This document shows positions 27,593-37,373 of a stretch of 64,000 nt of DNA, one piece after another. Both the position numbers and the translations under genes were made by a program. The DNA is from Pseudomonadota bacterium (GTDB lineage: Bacteria; Desulfobacterota; Desulfobulbia; Desulfobulbales; JAGXFP01). The stretch covers positions 1 through 64,000 of the forward strand of contig JAHJAA010000089.1 of NCBI GenBank assembly GCA_018814305.1. Direction: 5' to 3'. Position 1 is the stretch's first letter. Every line of letters begins with the position of its first letter. The notes beneath the pieces are model-generated. The model was not told the origin of the DNA and made no database searches. It was given only the letters and a program-made list of their open reading frames with translations.

Positions 27593-29467
27593 CTAAAGCT
27601 CCCGGTCCAGTTTCCTGATCAGCTCACCGGCCTTTCGGCATAACTCAGCCCCATCCGCACTTTTCCCCCCATAACGCAAGGCCTCGCATTGCTGAAAGAT
27701 ATCTTCCAGCCCGGCGATAATCTCCAGGGCAACCCCCTGGGGTTTGAGCAGAGGTTCAAGGTCCCGGACAGTGAGCGTAACCCCGGCTTGCCGGAGCTTG
27801 GCCCCCAGATAGTTTCGAAGGGCAACAAGCAGACCTTCACTCACCTGCAGGGAGTCCAATCCATTCAGCCTGGTCAGGGCCGAAGTAAACTCACCCGCAG
27901 CCCGCCGGGACCGAGACCGAGCCGGATCTCGCTTCTTTTGCCAGACCCGCCCCATGGCAAGCAGCAGATAGAAAAACGGCAGTAGAATCAAGAGACCCTG
28001 TTGCCCCTTGGAGAACAACACGCCGGGAGTAGCCGAGGGAATCGGAACCAGGAGATCATCATCCTCATAATTAAAGGCGATACCCTGATCACTCACCTTC
28101 AACTCGGTCCCGGCCACCACCTGAGGCCCGGCGGTACCCAGAGCGTCATTGGCAGTTACGGTCCGGACCTCTTCCACCTGGATGGGGATGGCCCGACTTT
28201 CAATGGTTTCATACCGGCCTGATCGCGGATTAAAAAAGGCAAAGCTCACCGGGGGAATGGCCTTAACCCCACCATGCTTGGCCCGGATGGTCTGGGTAAA
28301 GACCTTGGACCGCCCCTTAAGCTCACCGGGGGCCATGGCCTGGGGAACCTTGAACTCGGTGTTCAAGGCCGGTTGACCGGTCAAGGGCGGCAGCTCCAGA
28401 TTGTCCAGGTATTCGGGACCGGTCAGGTGGATGGTCAAGGTAATGGGGTCACCCACCCGAACCTTGACGGGCTGGGCTTCGGCAATCATGCTGAACTGCC
28501 CCACCGGTCCGGTAAAACCAGGTGGTTTTCCCTTGGCAGGCAGCTCACTGACGGTGAGGTTGATGAGTGGCGCGGGGGTGATTTCGGTCTGATAGACTCC
28601 CTGGCGACCGCCACCGAAAAAATCATTAAAAACAGAGTCATTGAACCGACTCTGACGCCGGTAGCCGGTTAAAACCTTACAGGAAACGGTGCCGCCGGAC
28701 TGAGCATAGGATCCAGCGCGGGTGGGAATTACAACCTGGCGGAAGGTAACCGTGGTAAATTCCCGTCCCTCCAGAACACCCCGCCCACGCACTGCAATAA
28801 TTTCCCGCCCGTCCAGAATCAAACGGAGCAAACTGTTCTGGTCAGTCCCAACCGGTAGCGGCAGGTCGCCGACCACAAAGGTCGGATCCTGAAATAAAGG
28901 AATGGTGAAATTAACATCCTGACATTCCTTCCCCACATACCAGGTGACGGTCAGGATCAAGGGTTCTCCCACATAGGCCCGATCCTTGGGGAGACTGATT
29001 GCAAGTTTAAAGTCATCGCTCTCTTCAGGTTCACGGGCCTTAATAGTAATAGCGCCGGTACTGAAGGTCCGACCACCGGCAACCGCATTGATCGCCGGGA
29101 TGATCAGATTCCCCGCCCGCTTGGCAGTCAACTGGTAGTTGAACAGGTACCCCCGAGAACTGATTTGGGTATATTTGCCGTTCACGATGGTAATGGACTG
29201 GCTGCTGTTCTGCTGGCCTCCCATATCCTGAACAGTGAAGTCGGTCAACCCTGAGAGATCCGGCCGGGCCGGATTGTCATCCCCGGCCACCTGGATCTGC
29301 AGAATAAACGGCTCCCCCACCATCACCTCACGGCTCTCCACCGCCGCCTGCACGGATAACTCCTGCTCCGCCGCCCCCACCCCGGCGAACCCCAGCAACA
29401 GAAACGCAGCCAATACAAGTCCCATAACTCGGCTGGATATCAAATTTATATTATTCATACAGTTCAT
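27593..29467 (-). CDS. batD: BatD-like oxygen-tolerance protein
   Basis: Repeated Ig-like domains (VGEPFILQIQVAG..., VGDPITLTIHLTG) and a C-terminal TM, in Bat operon context. The ORF extends to 29545 but the likely start is MNCMNNINL. Confidence 0.8.
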   Translation of the reverse strand: MNCMNNINLISSRVMGLVLAAFLLLGFAGVGAAEQELSVQAAVESREVMVGEPFILQIQVAGDDNPARPDLSGLTDFTVQDMGGQQNSSQSITIVNGKYTQISSRGYLFNYQLTAKRAGNLIIPAINAVAGGRTFSTGAITIKAREPEESDDFKLAISLPKDRAYVGEPLILTVTWYVGKECQDVNFTIPLFQDPTFVVGDLPLPVGTDQNSLLRLILDGREIIAVRGRGVLEGREFTTVTFRQVVIPTRAGSYAQSGGTVSCKVLTGYRRQSRFNDSVFNDFFGGGRQGVYQTEITPAPLINLTVSELPAKGKPPGFTGPVGQFSMIAEAQPVKVRVGDPITLTIHLTGPEYLDNLELPPLTGQPALNTEFKVPQAMAPGELKGRSKVFTQTIRAKHGGVKAIPPVSFAFFNPRSGRYETIESRAIPIQVEEVRTVTANDALGTAGPQVVAGTELKVSDQGIAFNYEDDDLLVPIPSATPGVLFSKGQQGLLILLPFFYLLLAMGRVWQKKRDPARSRSRRAAGEFTSALTRLNGLDSLQVSEGLLVALRNYLGAKLRQAGVTLTVRDLEPLLKPQGVALEIIAGLEDIFQQCEALRYGGKSADGAELCRKAGELIRKLDREL

Positions 29468-29491
29468 GAAACACTGCTCAAATGAATTCTC

Positions 29492-29599
29492 GGGAAAAGT
29501 CCCAAGGAGTTGGAGATACGAGGCATCCACCGGTTCACTATACAATAGTATGTGAACCGGTGGATAACGAAGTAGATCCTGCTCCCTGGGACTTTTCCC
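29492..29599. repeat. 108-bp imperfect palindrome between batC-like and batD-like genes
   Basis: Outer arms GGGAAAAGTCCCA/TGGGACTTTTCCC; inner arms ATCCACCGGTTCAC/GTGAACCGGTGGAT; begins 1 nt after the batC-like stop (minus strand). Confidence 0.85.
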
Positions 29600-29600
29600 A

Positions 29601-30761
29601 TCACCAGTCTTTTTCTACGGCTTGGTAGCCTATAATCCCCCGGAGCTGGCGCTCCTGACGATCGGATTTTTCCTGATTTAAAATCTGATGGGCGGTTTGA
29701 TCGGGTGGCGGGGTCTCATCCGAAGGCTGCCCGGCCTGCTCCTGGCCCTGCGCTTCTCCCTGATCCTGTTCGGAGGTCTCCTGCTCCGGTTGCTTTTCCT
29801 CGGAACCGGCCTCCTGGTTCTCTTTTTCACCCGGCGAATCATTATTCTGGGCAGCGGCCAGAGCCTTGCTCAATTCATCGGCCGCCTGTTGTTGGTCCTC
29901 CCGGGCCTCTTGAAACTTCCCGTCCTTCATTTTATCAACCGCGTCCTGCTGTTTTTCCTGGGCCTGATCAAGATGACGGCGCATTGCATCAGACTTGGAC
30001 TCAGCCTGATCGGCAAACTGACCGGTCTCGGTGTTAAGGTTTTTCTGCTCCTCGGTCCGGGTCTGGCGTTCTTTATCTCCTTGCGGATCAGCGTTATTCT
30101 GATCGGCCGCCTGCCGCTGGCGATCAATCAAGTCTTTCAACTGCTGCTGATCGTTCTGGTTCGATTGGTCCTGACCCGGTTGCTTATTATCACCCTGCCC
30201 CTGCTGTCCCTGGCCCTGTTGATTGTTGTCACCCTCTTGCTGCTGGTCTCCCTGGTCATGGGGTTGTTGGGGCTGATTGGCCAGAAGTTCACGAAGGGCC
30301 TTGATCCGTTGCCGGGAAATCTCCAGGTTCCGACCGGCAGCGAGATCGCTTGGATCACCTTCCAGGGCCTGTCTATAATAGCGACTTCCATTCTGAAACT
30401 GCTCCATGGCCTTTTGAGGTTCAGCTGTCGCGGCCTGTTCCCCCTTCATGAACGCACCGTTCCCCAGGTTATAGAGGATCTTGGTGCGAAGTCCGGGGTC
30501 AGCCCCATCCAGGGCCTGCTGCCAAGCCTCAAGGGCCCCGTGATAGTCCTGCTGCCGATACAGGGCGGCCCCCCGATTAAACCGGGCCACCGCCCCGGTG
30601 GGATCCTTGGTCAGGGCGGCATCATAGGCGCTGACCGCCTCATCATATTTTTCCGCCTGATAGGCCTGATTGCCTTCAGCCACCATCCCCCGAACCGTGG
30701 CGGCCACAACCGGCACGGCCGCAATCAGGACCACTAAAAGTGATACAAAGAAACGGTTCAT
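29601..30761 (-). CDS. batC: BatC-like TPR protein with Gln-rich C-terminus
   Basis: TPR (GNQAYQAEKYDEAVSAYDAALTKDPTGAVARFNRGAALY); Q/N/E-rich tail; ATGA overlap with the batB stop. Confidence 0.75.
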   Translation of the reverse strand: MNRFFVSLLVVLIAAVPVVAATVRGMVAEGNQAYQAEKYDEAVSAYDAALTKDPTGAVARFNRGAALYRQQDYHGALEAWQQALDGADPGLRTKILYNLGNGAFMKGEQAATAEPQKAMEQFQNGSRYYRQALEGDPSDLAAGRNLEISRQRIKALRELLANQPQQPHDQGDQQQEGDNNQQGQGQQGQGDNKQPGQDQSNQNDQQQLKDLIDRQRQAADQNNADPQGDKERQTRTEEQKNLNTETGQFADQAESKSDAMRRHLDQAQEKQQDAVDKMKDGKFQEAREDQQQAADELSKALAAAQNNDSPGEKENQEAGSEEKQPEQETSEQDQGEAQGQEQAGQPSDETPPPDQTAHQILNQEKSDRQERQLRGIIGYQAVEKDW

Positions 30762-31783
30762 GGGCGTCTCTCCCCGGCAAGCCTGCCTCTCTCCCGAATG
30801 ACCAGTTCCAAGCAAAGCAGGAACAGGGCCAATCCCAGAAAGATCTGAAATTTTTCCTCATAACGACGGATGGTCTTGGTTTCGATCTTCCGTCCTTCGC
30901 TGGCCGCGACCAGATCCAGATAAACCCGCCCCAGATCGATATTACCGGTTGCAACCGGAAGATAACGGCCACCCGGAGTGGCCAGGGCCATCTTCCGTAA
31001 GGTTTCACCACCAAGCCGGGTCCAGACCTCCTGCCCTTGATATTTGAGGAAACTCTGGCGGCCCTGATTGTCGGTAATGGGGATCCGTCGACCTTCTTTT
31101 TCATCACCGAGACCGACAATAATCAACCGGATCCCCTGTTCACCGGCCTTGCCAGCTGCCTCCACCGGGAAGCTCTCCTGGTCGTCACCGTCGGTGATCA
31201 GGATGATATCACGATACTCCTTCTGCTGGGCATCAAAAACCTCAGTCATCACAGTCCGGAGGGCATCACCGATCATGGTGCCGCCCCGGGTGACGCTTTG
31301 GGGAGAGAGATCCTCCAGGGCCATCTGAAAAAATCCGTAATCAGTGGTCAAGGGACAGACCACCGAGGCCCTCCCGGCAAAGGCCACCAAGGCAACCCGA
31401 TCTCCGCTCAGTTTTTCCACCGAATCCATAATGGCGATCTTGGCCCGTTCCAGGCGGTTGGGGGCCAAGTCCTCGGCCAACATGGAGCGGGAGACATCAA
31501 GCATATAGACCACATCGCGCCCCTTCCTGGTCACCGGCGTTTCGGTAAGGTTCCAGGATGGCCGGGCCAGTCCGATAACGATCAGCACAAAGGCGCCCAG
31601 GAGGCAACCAGCCTTCCAAAACCGCCGCTGCCCAGAGGCCTTGAGCAAGCTCCGTTGCGAAACGCTGAGCCGAGCCAGGGCACTTCGACGCTGCCGAAAA
31701 CCATAGAAGTAAAGCGCGGCCAACAGCAGCAGGACCCAGAGCAAATGAAGACTCGTAATATCGGCAAAATGGAGGGTATTCAT
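30758..31783 (-). CDS. batB: BatB-like von Willebrand factor A protein
   Basis: VWA MIDAS-type DVSRSMLAEDLAPNRLERAK; flanking TM helices. Confidence 0.85.
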   Translation of the reverse strand: MNTLHFADITSLHLLWVLLLLAALYFYGFRQRRSALARLSVSQRSLLKASGQRRFWKAGCLLGAFVLIVIGLARPSWNLTETPVTRKGRDVVYMLDVSRSMLAEDLAPNRLERAKIAIMDSVEKLSGDRVALVAFAGRASVVCPLTTDYGFFQMALEDLSPQSVTRGGTMIGDALRTVMTEVFDAQQKEYRDIILITDGDDQESFPVEAAGKAGEQGIRLIIVGLGDEKEGRRIPITDNQGRQSFLKYQGQEVWTRLGGETLRKMALATPGGRYLPVATGNIDLGRVYLDLVAASEGRKIETKTIRRYEEKFQIFLGLALFLLCLELVIRERGRLAGERRP

Positions 31784-31784
31784 C

Positions 31785-32867
31785 TCAAGGGACCCTCCGT
31801 AAAACGGTGGTGTTCAAAAACACTTCCAGCAGGAGCAGGATCAAAGCTGCCAAGGCAAAGGGCGGAAAATATTCCCGATAATCCATATGCCGGACGCTCT
31901 TGACCTCACTTTTTTCGAGTTGATCAATCTCCCGATAAATGGCCCGGAGGCCCTTGTCATCCTCAGCCATCCGAAAGATCCCCCCCGTATCATCGGCCAG
32001 CTTCTGCAGGAGATCCTGATCAACCGAGGGACCCTGGGGAATCCTGAGCCCAAAAAAGCCGGTAGCAACTGGCTGATCACCGCCGACCCCGATAGTATAT
32101 ATCTTGATGCCCCATTTCTTAGCCAGTGCCGCCGCAGCCAGAGGATCGTTTCTCCCCCGGTTGTTGCGGCCATCGGTAAGCAGAATAATAATCTTGCTCT
32201 TGATTTCATAATCCTCTTTTGGTGCCTCAGCGTCACGGCCCATAACCCGATCGGCCGCCCGACCGTATCGACTCAACTCCTGTTCCGCCGTCCGCAACCG
32301 GGCCGCAGCCAACATCAGGCCATCGCCGATGGCAGTCCCATCCTCCTCCCGGGTTTTTACCAAGGTGATCCGATCCAGAAAGGAGGCCAGAGCACCATGG
32401 GCCAGAGTCAGAGGACCGATGGTATCGGCATATCCGGCAAAGGTAACAAGCCCCACCAGATCACTGGGGCGTCCCGTCAATTGATCTCCGTTACCTTGGA
32501 CAAACTCACCAAAAACCCGCTTGACCACCTCAAGCCGGGTCAGATCTCGTCCACCAAAGTTCATCTCTTCACCCATACTGCCGGAGCGATCCACCACCAT
32601 CTCAATGGCGATCCCCTGGTTGAGGTCATAGACCTTCTCCAGCCCGAGCTGGGGCCGGGCCAGGCAGATCACCAGGGAGATCAGCATGATCACCCGGAGG
32701 AGCAGGGGCAAGTGACTCAAACGTTGCCGCCAACCCGGTTTAATTCCGCCGGCCAGTGACACTGAAGAAAAAAGCACGGAGGGCCGCAGCCGGGTTCGCC
32801 AATGGGACCAGACCAGAACGGGTATGACCAGGAGCAATAGCAAGGCCCAGGGATTAGCAAAGGTCAT
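31785..32867 (-). CDS. batA: BatA-like von Willebrand factor A protein
   Basis: VWA VVDRSGSMGEEM...IILLTDGRNNRG; flanking TM helices. Confidence 0.85.
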   Translation of the reverse strand: MTFANPWALLLLLVIPVLVWSHWRTRLRPSVLFSSVSLAGGIKPGWRQRLSHLPLLLRVIMLISLVICLARPQLGLEKVYDLNQGIAIEMVVDRSGSMGEEMNFGGRDLTRLEVVKRVFGEFVQGNGDQLTGRPSDLVGLVTFAGYADTIGPLTLAHGALASFLDRITLVKTREEDGTAIGDGLMLAAARLRTAEQELSRYGRAADRVMGRDAEAPKEDYEIKSKIIILLTDGRNNRGRNDPLAAAALAKKWGIKIYTIGVGGDQPVATGFFGLRIPQGPSVDQDLLQKLADDTGGIFRMAEDDKGLRAIYREIDQLEKSEVKSVRHMDYREYFPPFALAALILLLLEVFLNTTVLRRVP

Positions 32868-33895
32868 GACGTGCTCTCCCGAGTGGCGTTCGTGGTGGCC
32901 GAATCGATGATCTCCCGGCAGATCTCGATGGAATGATCAATCTCCTCGGTGGAGGGAAGCGAACGGGCAAATTTGACCAGATCACACTGGGTCAGGAAAT
33001 GGCGCAGCAGTCCATGGAGCTTGGTATCAAACAGCTCCCGGCGATGACCCAGGTCGGTCAAAAATTCCTCGGTGGTCTGCTCCGGGGCCCGGAGACCGAA
33101 GCGGTTTTCCAGATAATGCCGCAGGATATGGGAGAGACGCAGATGAAACTCCTTGATCAACCCCTGACCAAGCAGCCCGGCGCCAAGGAGTTGATCCAGC
33201 TCACGCCGGGCGACTTCCCGGGGAGAAGGTGGGGGGGGCGGCGGCCGATTACGCCTTCTGCGAATCAGGAAAAAGATCACGGCGCCGAGGAGAGCAATAA
33301 TGAAAAGACCACCACCAATCCAGGCCGCAACAATCCAGGGATTGAGGGGTTGAGCCACCGGTTCGACAATATCCCCGATGGTCTGATTGGGGTTGGCATC
33401 AAGGAGTGAGACAACGGTGAATTGGATCGCCTCGCTCTTTACATTCTCCACCAGTCCGTTTTTAGACTGAAAGCTGACCACCAATGGTGGCAGGCTGTAG
33501 TCGCCAGCCAAATACGGTTCCAGGAGATAGGTCCGGGACACCTGCTGCCGGTCTTTGCCGATCAGTTTGGGGGCCTGGTCCCGATTTTCGAGGAGGGTAA
33601 AATCACCTAGAGCCCCTTCGGGCGACGGCAGATCAATGACAACATCTTCCGGACCCTCCGCCGTCAGAGTCAGTTCGAGCCGGTCGGCCACGCTCAAAGA
33701 ATTTCGATTGAGGGTTCTGGTTAAACGATAAGGGCCACTGGTAACAGTTTCGACCAAAGTGGGAAGCTGTACTTCCGGTTGGGTCTTGGCAGGCGGCACC
33801 GCCACCCCTTCACCCGCCAGGGCCCCATTGCCTGAAATCACTACCAAGGCAATCAGCACGCATCCGAGAAAAATTCGTCCGAGCCAATCCCTCAT
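32864..33895 (-). CDS. Bat-operon membrane protein of unknown function (BatD/DUF4381-like arrangement)
   Basis: Signal peptide, Ig-like N-term, TM, cytoplasmic C-term; overlaps both neighbours by 4 nt. Confidence 0.65.
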   Translation of the reverse strand: MRDWLGRIFLGCVLIALVVISGNGALAGEGVAVPPAKTQPEVQLPTLVETVTSGPYRLTRTLNRNSLSVADRLELTLTAEGPEDVVIDLPSPEGALGDFTLLENRDQAPKLIGKDRQQVSRTYLLEPYLAGDYSLPPLVVSFQSKNGLVENVKSEAIQFTVVSLLDANPNQTIGDIVEPVAQPLNPWIVAAWIGGGLFIIALLGAVIFFLIRRRRNRPPPPPPSPREVARRELDQLLGAGLLGQGLIKEFHLRLSHILRHYLENRFGLRAPEQTTEEFLTDLGHRRELFDTKLHGLLRHFLTQCDLVKFARSLPSTEEIDHSIEICREIIDSATTNATRESTS

Positions 33896-34776
33896 GCCCG
33901 ATTGCGCCTCCGCTCGCGGGTCCGGAAGAAACGGACCAAATCCAAGACATAATCATCGGAGGTGATCAAGGGGATATGATCGGCCCCCTGGGAGGTCAGG
34001 GAAGCGGCCAGAATCTCCCGGCGCAGATGGCCGTTGCGGCGATACTCCTCACGAACCCGGCGAGAGCCGGTATCAACAAGCAGGGGCGCTCCGGTTTCCG
34101 CATCGAGGAGTTCCAATAGACCCACATCAGGCAACTCCAGTTCCTGGGGATCACTCATGGAGACCGCAATAAGATCGTGACGACGGGCGGCGATTCGAAG
34201 GGAGCCGGAAAAATCCGGGGCCAAAAAATCTGAGACCAGAAAGGTGACGCACCGCTTGGTCATGATCCTGCCGAAATAATCCAAGGCTGCATTTATATTG
34301 GTGCCGGTGGAACCAGGGGTAAAATAGAGCAATTCTCGAACCAGGCGGAGAACATGGGAGGCCCCCTTGCGCGGCGGAATAAAGAGTTCGACCTGATCGG
34401 TAAAAATGATCAACCCGACCTTATCGTTATTGCGAATGGCGGAAAAGGCGAGCAGGGCACAGAGTTCGGCGGCCACTTCATTTTTCTGGCGTCCGGTGGA
34501 ACCGAAATAGCCGGAAGCCGAGAGATCGACCAGAAAAAAAACAGTGAGCTCCCGTTCCTCCACGTAACTCTTGATATGGGGGATACCGGTGCGAGCGGTG
34601 ACGTTCCAGTCGATGGTGCGCACATCGTCACCGGGCTGGTATTCACGGACCTCATCGAACTCCATTCCCTGGCCTTTGAAGACACTATGGTACTCTCCGG
34701 CCAGAACGTCGTTAACCGCCTTGCTGGTGAGGATCTGAATCCGCCGAACCTGTCGGGCAAGATCTCGGGGCAGCAT
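33892..34776 (-). CDS. DUF58 domain protein
   Basis: GEYHSVFKGQGMEFDEVREYQPGDDVRTIDWNVTARTG, the DUF58 signature. Confidence 0.9.
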   Translation of the reverse strand: MLPRDLARQVRRIQILTSKAVNDVLAGEYHSVFKGQGMEFDEVREYQPGDDVRTIDWNVTARTGIPHIKSYVEERELTVFFLVDLSASGYFGSTGRQKNEVAAELCALLAFSAIRNNDKVGLIIFTDQVELFIPPRKGASHVLRLVRELLYFTPGSTGTNINAALDYFGRIMTKRCVTFLVSDFLAPDFSGSLRIAARRHDLIAVSMSDPQELELPDVGLLELLDAETGAPLLVDTGSRRVREEYRRNGHLRREILAASLTSQGADHIPLITSDDYVLDLVRFFRTRERRRNRA

Positions 34777-34781
34777 ATCGT

Positions 34782-35768
34782 TTAAGGGACCTCAACCCGA
34801 TCCAGAACGAGTTGCACGATATCCTCGGGACTCTTCTCCTCGGCCTCGGCCTCATAGCTCACCGCAATTCGGTGGCGCAACACATCCATGGCGATGGACT
34901 TCACATCCTGGGGGACCACATAGCCCCGACCGGCCAAAAGCGCCATGGCCCTGGCGCCCATGGCCAGGTAAATTGTCGCCCGCGGGGAGGCCCCGTAGCG
35001 GATCAGTTCCGGATCGATGCCATAGCGGTCCGGTTGGCGGGTGGCGGTCACCAGGTTGACGATATACTCTTCGATCTTTTCATCCAGATAAATCTGATCG
35101 GTCAATTGGCGCAAGCGGGTTATTTCGGGCGCGCCAATAACCGGAGTGATCTCGGGCAGCGGGGTCGACGTCGCCATCCGCCGAAGAATCTCCCGTTCTT
35201 CGGTGGGAGTCGGATAGGTGATGGAAAGCTTCAACATGAACCGATCCACTTGAGCCTCAGGCAGCGGATAGGTCCCCTCCTGCTCCACCGGATTCTGGGT
35301 GGCCAGGACCATGAATGGTTCATCCAGAGGATATGTGGTGTCGCCGATGGTCACCTGCCGCTCCTGCATCGCTTCGAGCAGCGCGCTCTGGACCTTGGCC
35401 GGGGCCCGATTGATCTCGTCGGCCAGGATAATATTGGTAAAGATCGGGCCCTTGCGGGTGGTGAATTCACCACTCTTGGGGTTATAGATCAAGGTTCCGA
35501 TCAGGTCGCCGGGCAGAAGATCCGGAGTGAACTGGATCCGGTGAAATGAGGCGGCAATGGCCCGGGCCAGGGTGGTAACGGTGAGACTCTTGGCCAATCC
35601 GGGAAGTCCCTCAATAAGGACATGACTGTTGCAGAGGAGGGCAATGAGTAATCGATCCACCAGTTCGCTCTGGCCAACGATAACCTTGCCCAGTTCGCGG
35701 CGAATCTGGTTCAAGAGGATACATTCCTGTTCGGCCTTTTCGGTAATAGCTTTGATATCGGTTGTCAT
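34782..35768 (-). CDS. MoxR-family AAA+ ATPase
   Basis: HVLIEGLPGLAKSLTVTTLARAI...RIQFTPDLLPGDLIGTLIYNPKSGEF...ADEINRAPAKVQSALLEAMQE. Confidence 0.9.
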   Translation of the reverse strand: MTTDIKAITEKAEQECILLNQIRRELGKVIVGQSELVDRLLIALLCNSHVLIEGLPGLAKSLTVTTLARAIAASFHRIQFTPDLLPGDLIGTLIYNPKSGEFTTRKGPIFTNIILADEINRAPAKVQSALLEAMQERQVTIGDTTYPLDEPFMVLATQNPVEQEGTYPLPEAQVDRFMLKLSITYPTPTEEREILRRMATSTPLPEITPVIGAPEITRLRQLTDQIYLDEKIEEYIVNLVTATRQPDRYGIDPELIRYGASPRATIYLAMGARAMALLAGRGYVVPQDVKSIAMDVLRHRIAVSYEAEAEEKSPEDIVQLVLDRVEVP

Positions 35769-36025
35769 GATTGTTGTCCTGTCTCCTGATTCTTTCGTAG
35801 ATCCAACCGGAAGCGGCTGGAGGGAGCCACGCCTTTTTACCGGGTGCCGACCCGAAAATGGGGCCAGAAAACACCGAGCCTCAAAGCACACTCCCAGGCC
35901 AGCCCCGATCCGCCTGCCCAGGGTACCGTTGATAGCGAATAAATCAAACTGAATAAAGCCGAGGCTGGTGATCCTGCCGGATGATTATCCGGACCCTGGT
36001 CTTGATAAGCCCACCGGGAATGCGG

Positions 36026-36053
36026 GCCAAGCCTTGTCATGTGACAAGTTGGC
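36026..36053. promoter_or_regulatory. Palindrome upstream of the MoxR/Bat operon (candidate operator)
   Basis: GCCAAgcCTTGTCA TG TGACAAGTTGGC. Confidence 0.4.
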
Positions 36054-36133
36054 TAGAAGATAAAAACCGAGGGGGGATCTGTCAATGTTCCCACAAAAAA
36101 AAATTGCGGGATGACGATAGCTTTTGGGGGGAA

Positions 36134-36182
36134 TCAAAAAGGGGACCGGCCTGAGCCCCTAGGGAGGAAGGACTCAGGCCGG
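36134..36182 (-). terminator. Intrinsic terminator of the DUF1566 gene
   Basis: CCGGCCTGAG...CTCAGGCCGG perfect 10-bp stem followed (minus strand) by tccccttttt. Confidence 0.85.
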
Positions 36183-36217
36183 CGAAGGAGAAAAAGGACT
36201 ACTTGACCGCGGAGAGC

Positions 36218-37165
36218 TCAGACAGTTGAGCGACAAGCCCTGCCGAAACCTCCGGGGATCGTGCCGGAGGCCCAGAATGTGGCCCCCTGCTTGAAGTCAA
36301 CAAACCAGTATCCCCCAGGCCGCCGTTGATCGGCGGAAAAAATGAAGGGCTGGTCTGAAGAAAAACTGGCATCAATATGGAGACCCTTGGGGTTGCTTGC
36401 TTTCCCCAGAAGGGACATGGCCTCTTCAATGGTTGGCAGTCGCCAGTCGCTGTAACCGGCGAATTTCTGATGATTCAGTTCATCAACATAACTTTTGACC
36501 TTGTGAATGTTGGTCAGATCACAACCGCCACGTTGCCACATGATGCCGGTGACCCGTTCGGTGACAGTGAGTGCATCACCGTTATCCACCAGGAAGGATT
36601 CAACACCCCCCTCGGGATTGGTGCTACTATCAAAGTATTTCCCTGCAACAATGGCCTCTTTTAACTCATCATCGCTGAACGTCAGGGGATTCGAGCGGAC
36701 CGTTCTGCTGATTAGATCGTCGGTAACAACCTCCTTGCCAGGGAGCTTGGTGGTCAGATCTTCCCGGATTACCTCACCGATCAACGATTCCACCAGGGAC
36801 AGATTGTGCCCATCGATAATATTTTCAATCAACCATTGCCGCATGGCCTGGTTGACCGCGTAGCTCTTATCCAATGAGATGGAGCGACCTTCATCTGCAG
36901 CACATTGATCGATCAACTCCTGGGGAGCCTTGATCCGGGCCATAATCCGGGCGTGTTTGACCCCCCGCTCCATCAGGTACAGGCCAAAGGGCTTCTCCCA
37001 GCCATCAACGTAGAAATAATAAAATTTCTCGTCATTGTTCCGGATCCTCTCACCGTTCTTCCCGCCCCAACTTTCAAACATGGTAAAGGTATAGGTGGGG
37101 GTAATTTCCCAGTCGATGGAAAAGGGGACGTCCCCAGTCAATTGCAGGGTTTGTGCGAGATCCAT
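36218..37165 (-). CDS. DUF1566 (Lcl C-terminal-like) domain protein
   Basis: C-term GIMWQRGGCD...YVDELNHQKFAGYSDWRLPTIEEAMSLL...GRACRS. Confidence 0.75.
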   Translation of the reverse strand: MDLAQTLQLTGDVPFSIDWEITPTYTFTMFESWGGKNGERIRNNDEKFYYFYVDGWEKPFGLYLMERGVKHARIMARIKAPQELIDQCAADEGRSISLDKSYAVNQAMRQWLIENIIDGHNLSLVESLIGEVIREDLTTKLPGKEVVTDDLISRTVRSNPLTFSDDELKEAIVAGKYFDSSTNPEGGVESFLVDNGDALTVTERVTGIMWQRGGCDLTNIHKVKSYVDELNHQKFAGYSDWRLPTIEEAMSLLGKASNPKGLHIDASFSSDQPFIFSADQRRPGGYWFVDFKQGATFWASGTIPGGFGRACRSTV

Positions 37166-37373
37166 GTATTCCTCCTTCGGTGATCGTTCTTGACGTGAAT
37201 CATTTTAACTTTCATAATTTTAATGACAGTGCAGATAGCGTATACTTCAAAAAGCTTGATCACCTCTATATGAACCCTCTTTCACCTGGTAATATGAGAT
37301 GAGAACAATATAAGACTTTTTTTGTCTTATTTCTTTTAGTATTAATAATTATTCCTGTTGAGTCAATAAAAAA

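Noticed and set aside
29688-30737. 349-aa Leu-rich plus-strand ORF in the track
   Set aside because: Antisense to the Gln/Glu-rich batC-like gene. Reverse-complemented Gln codons give Leu/Trp-rich open frames, and there is no family match.
31887-32759. 290-aa plus-strand ORF across batA
   Set aside because: Antisense shadow of the VWA protein gene; no signature or RBS.
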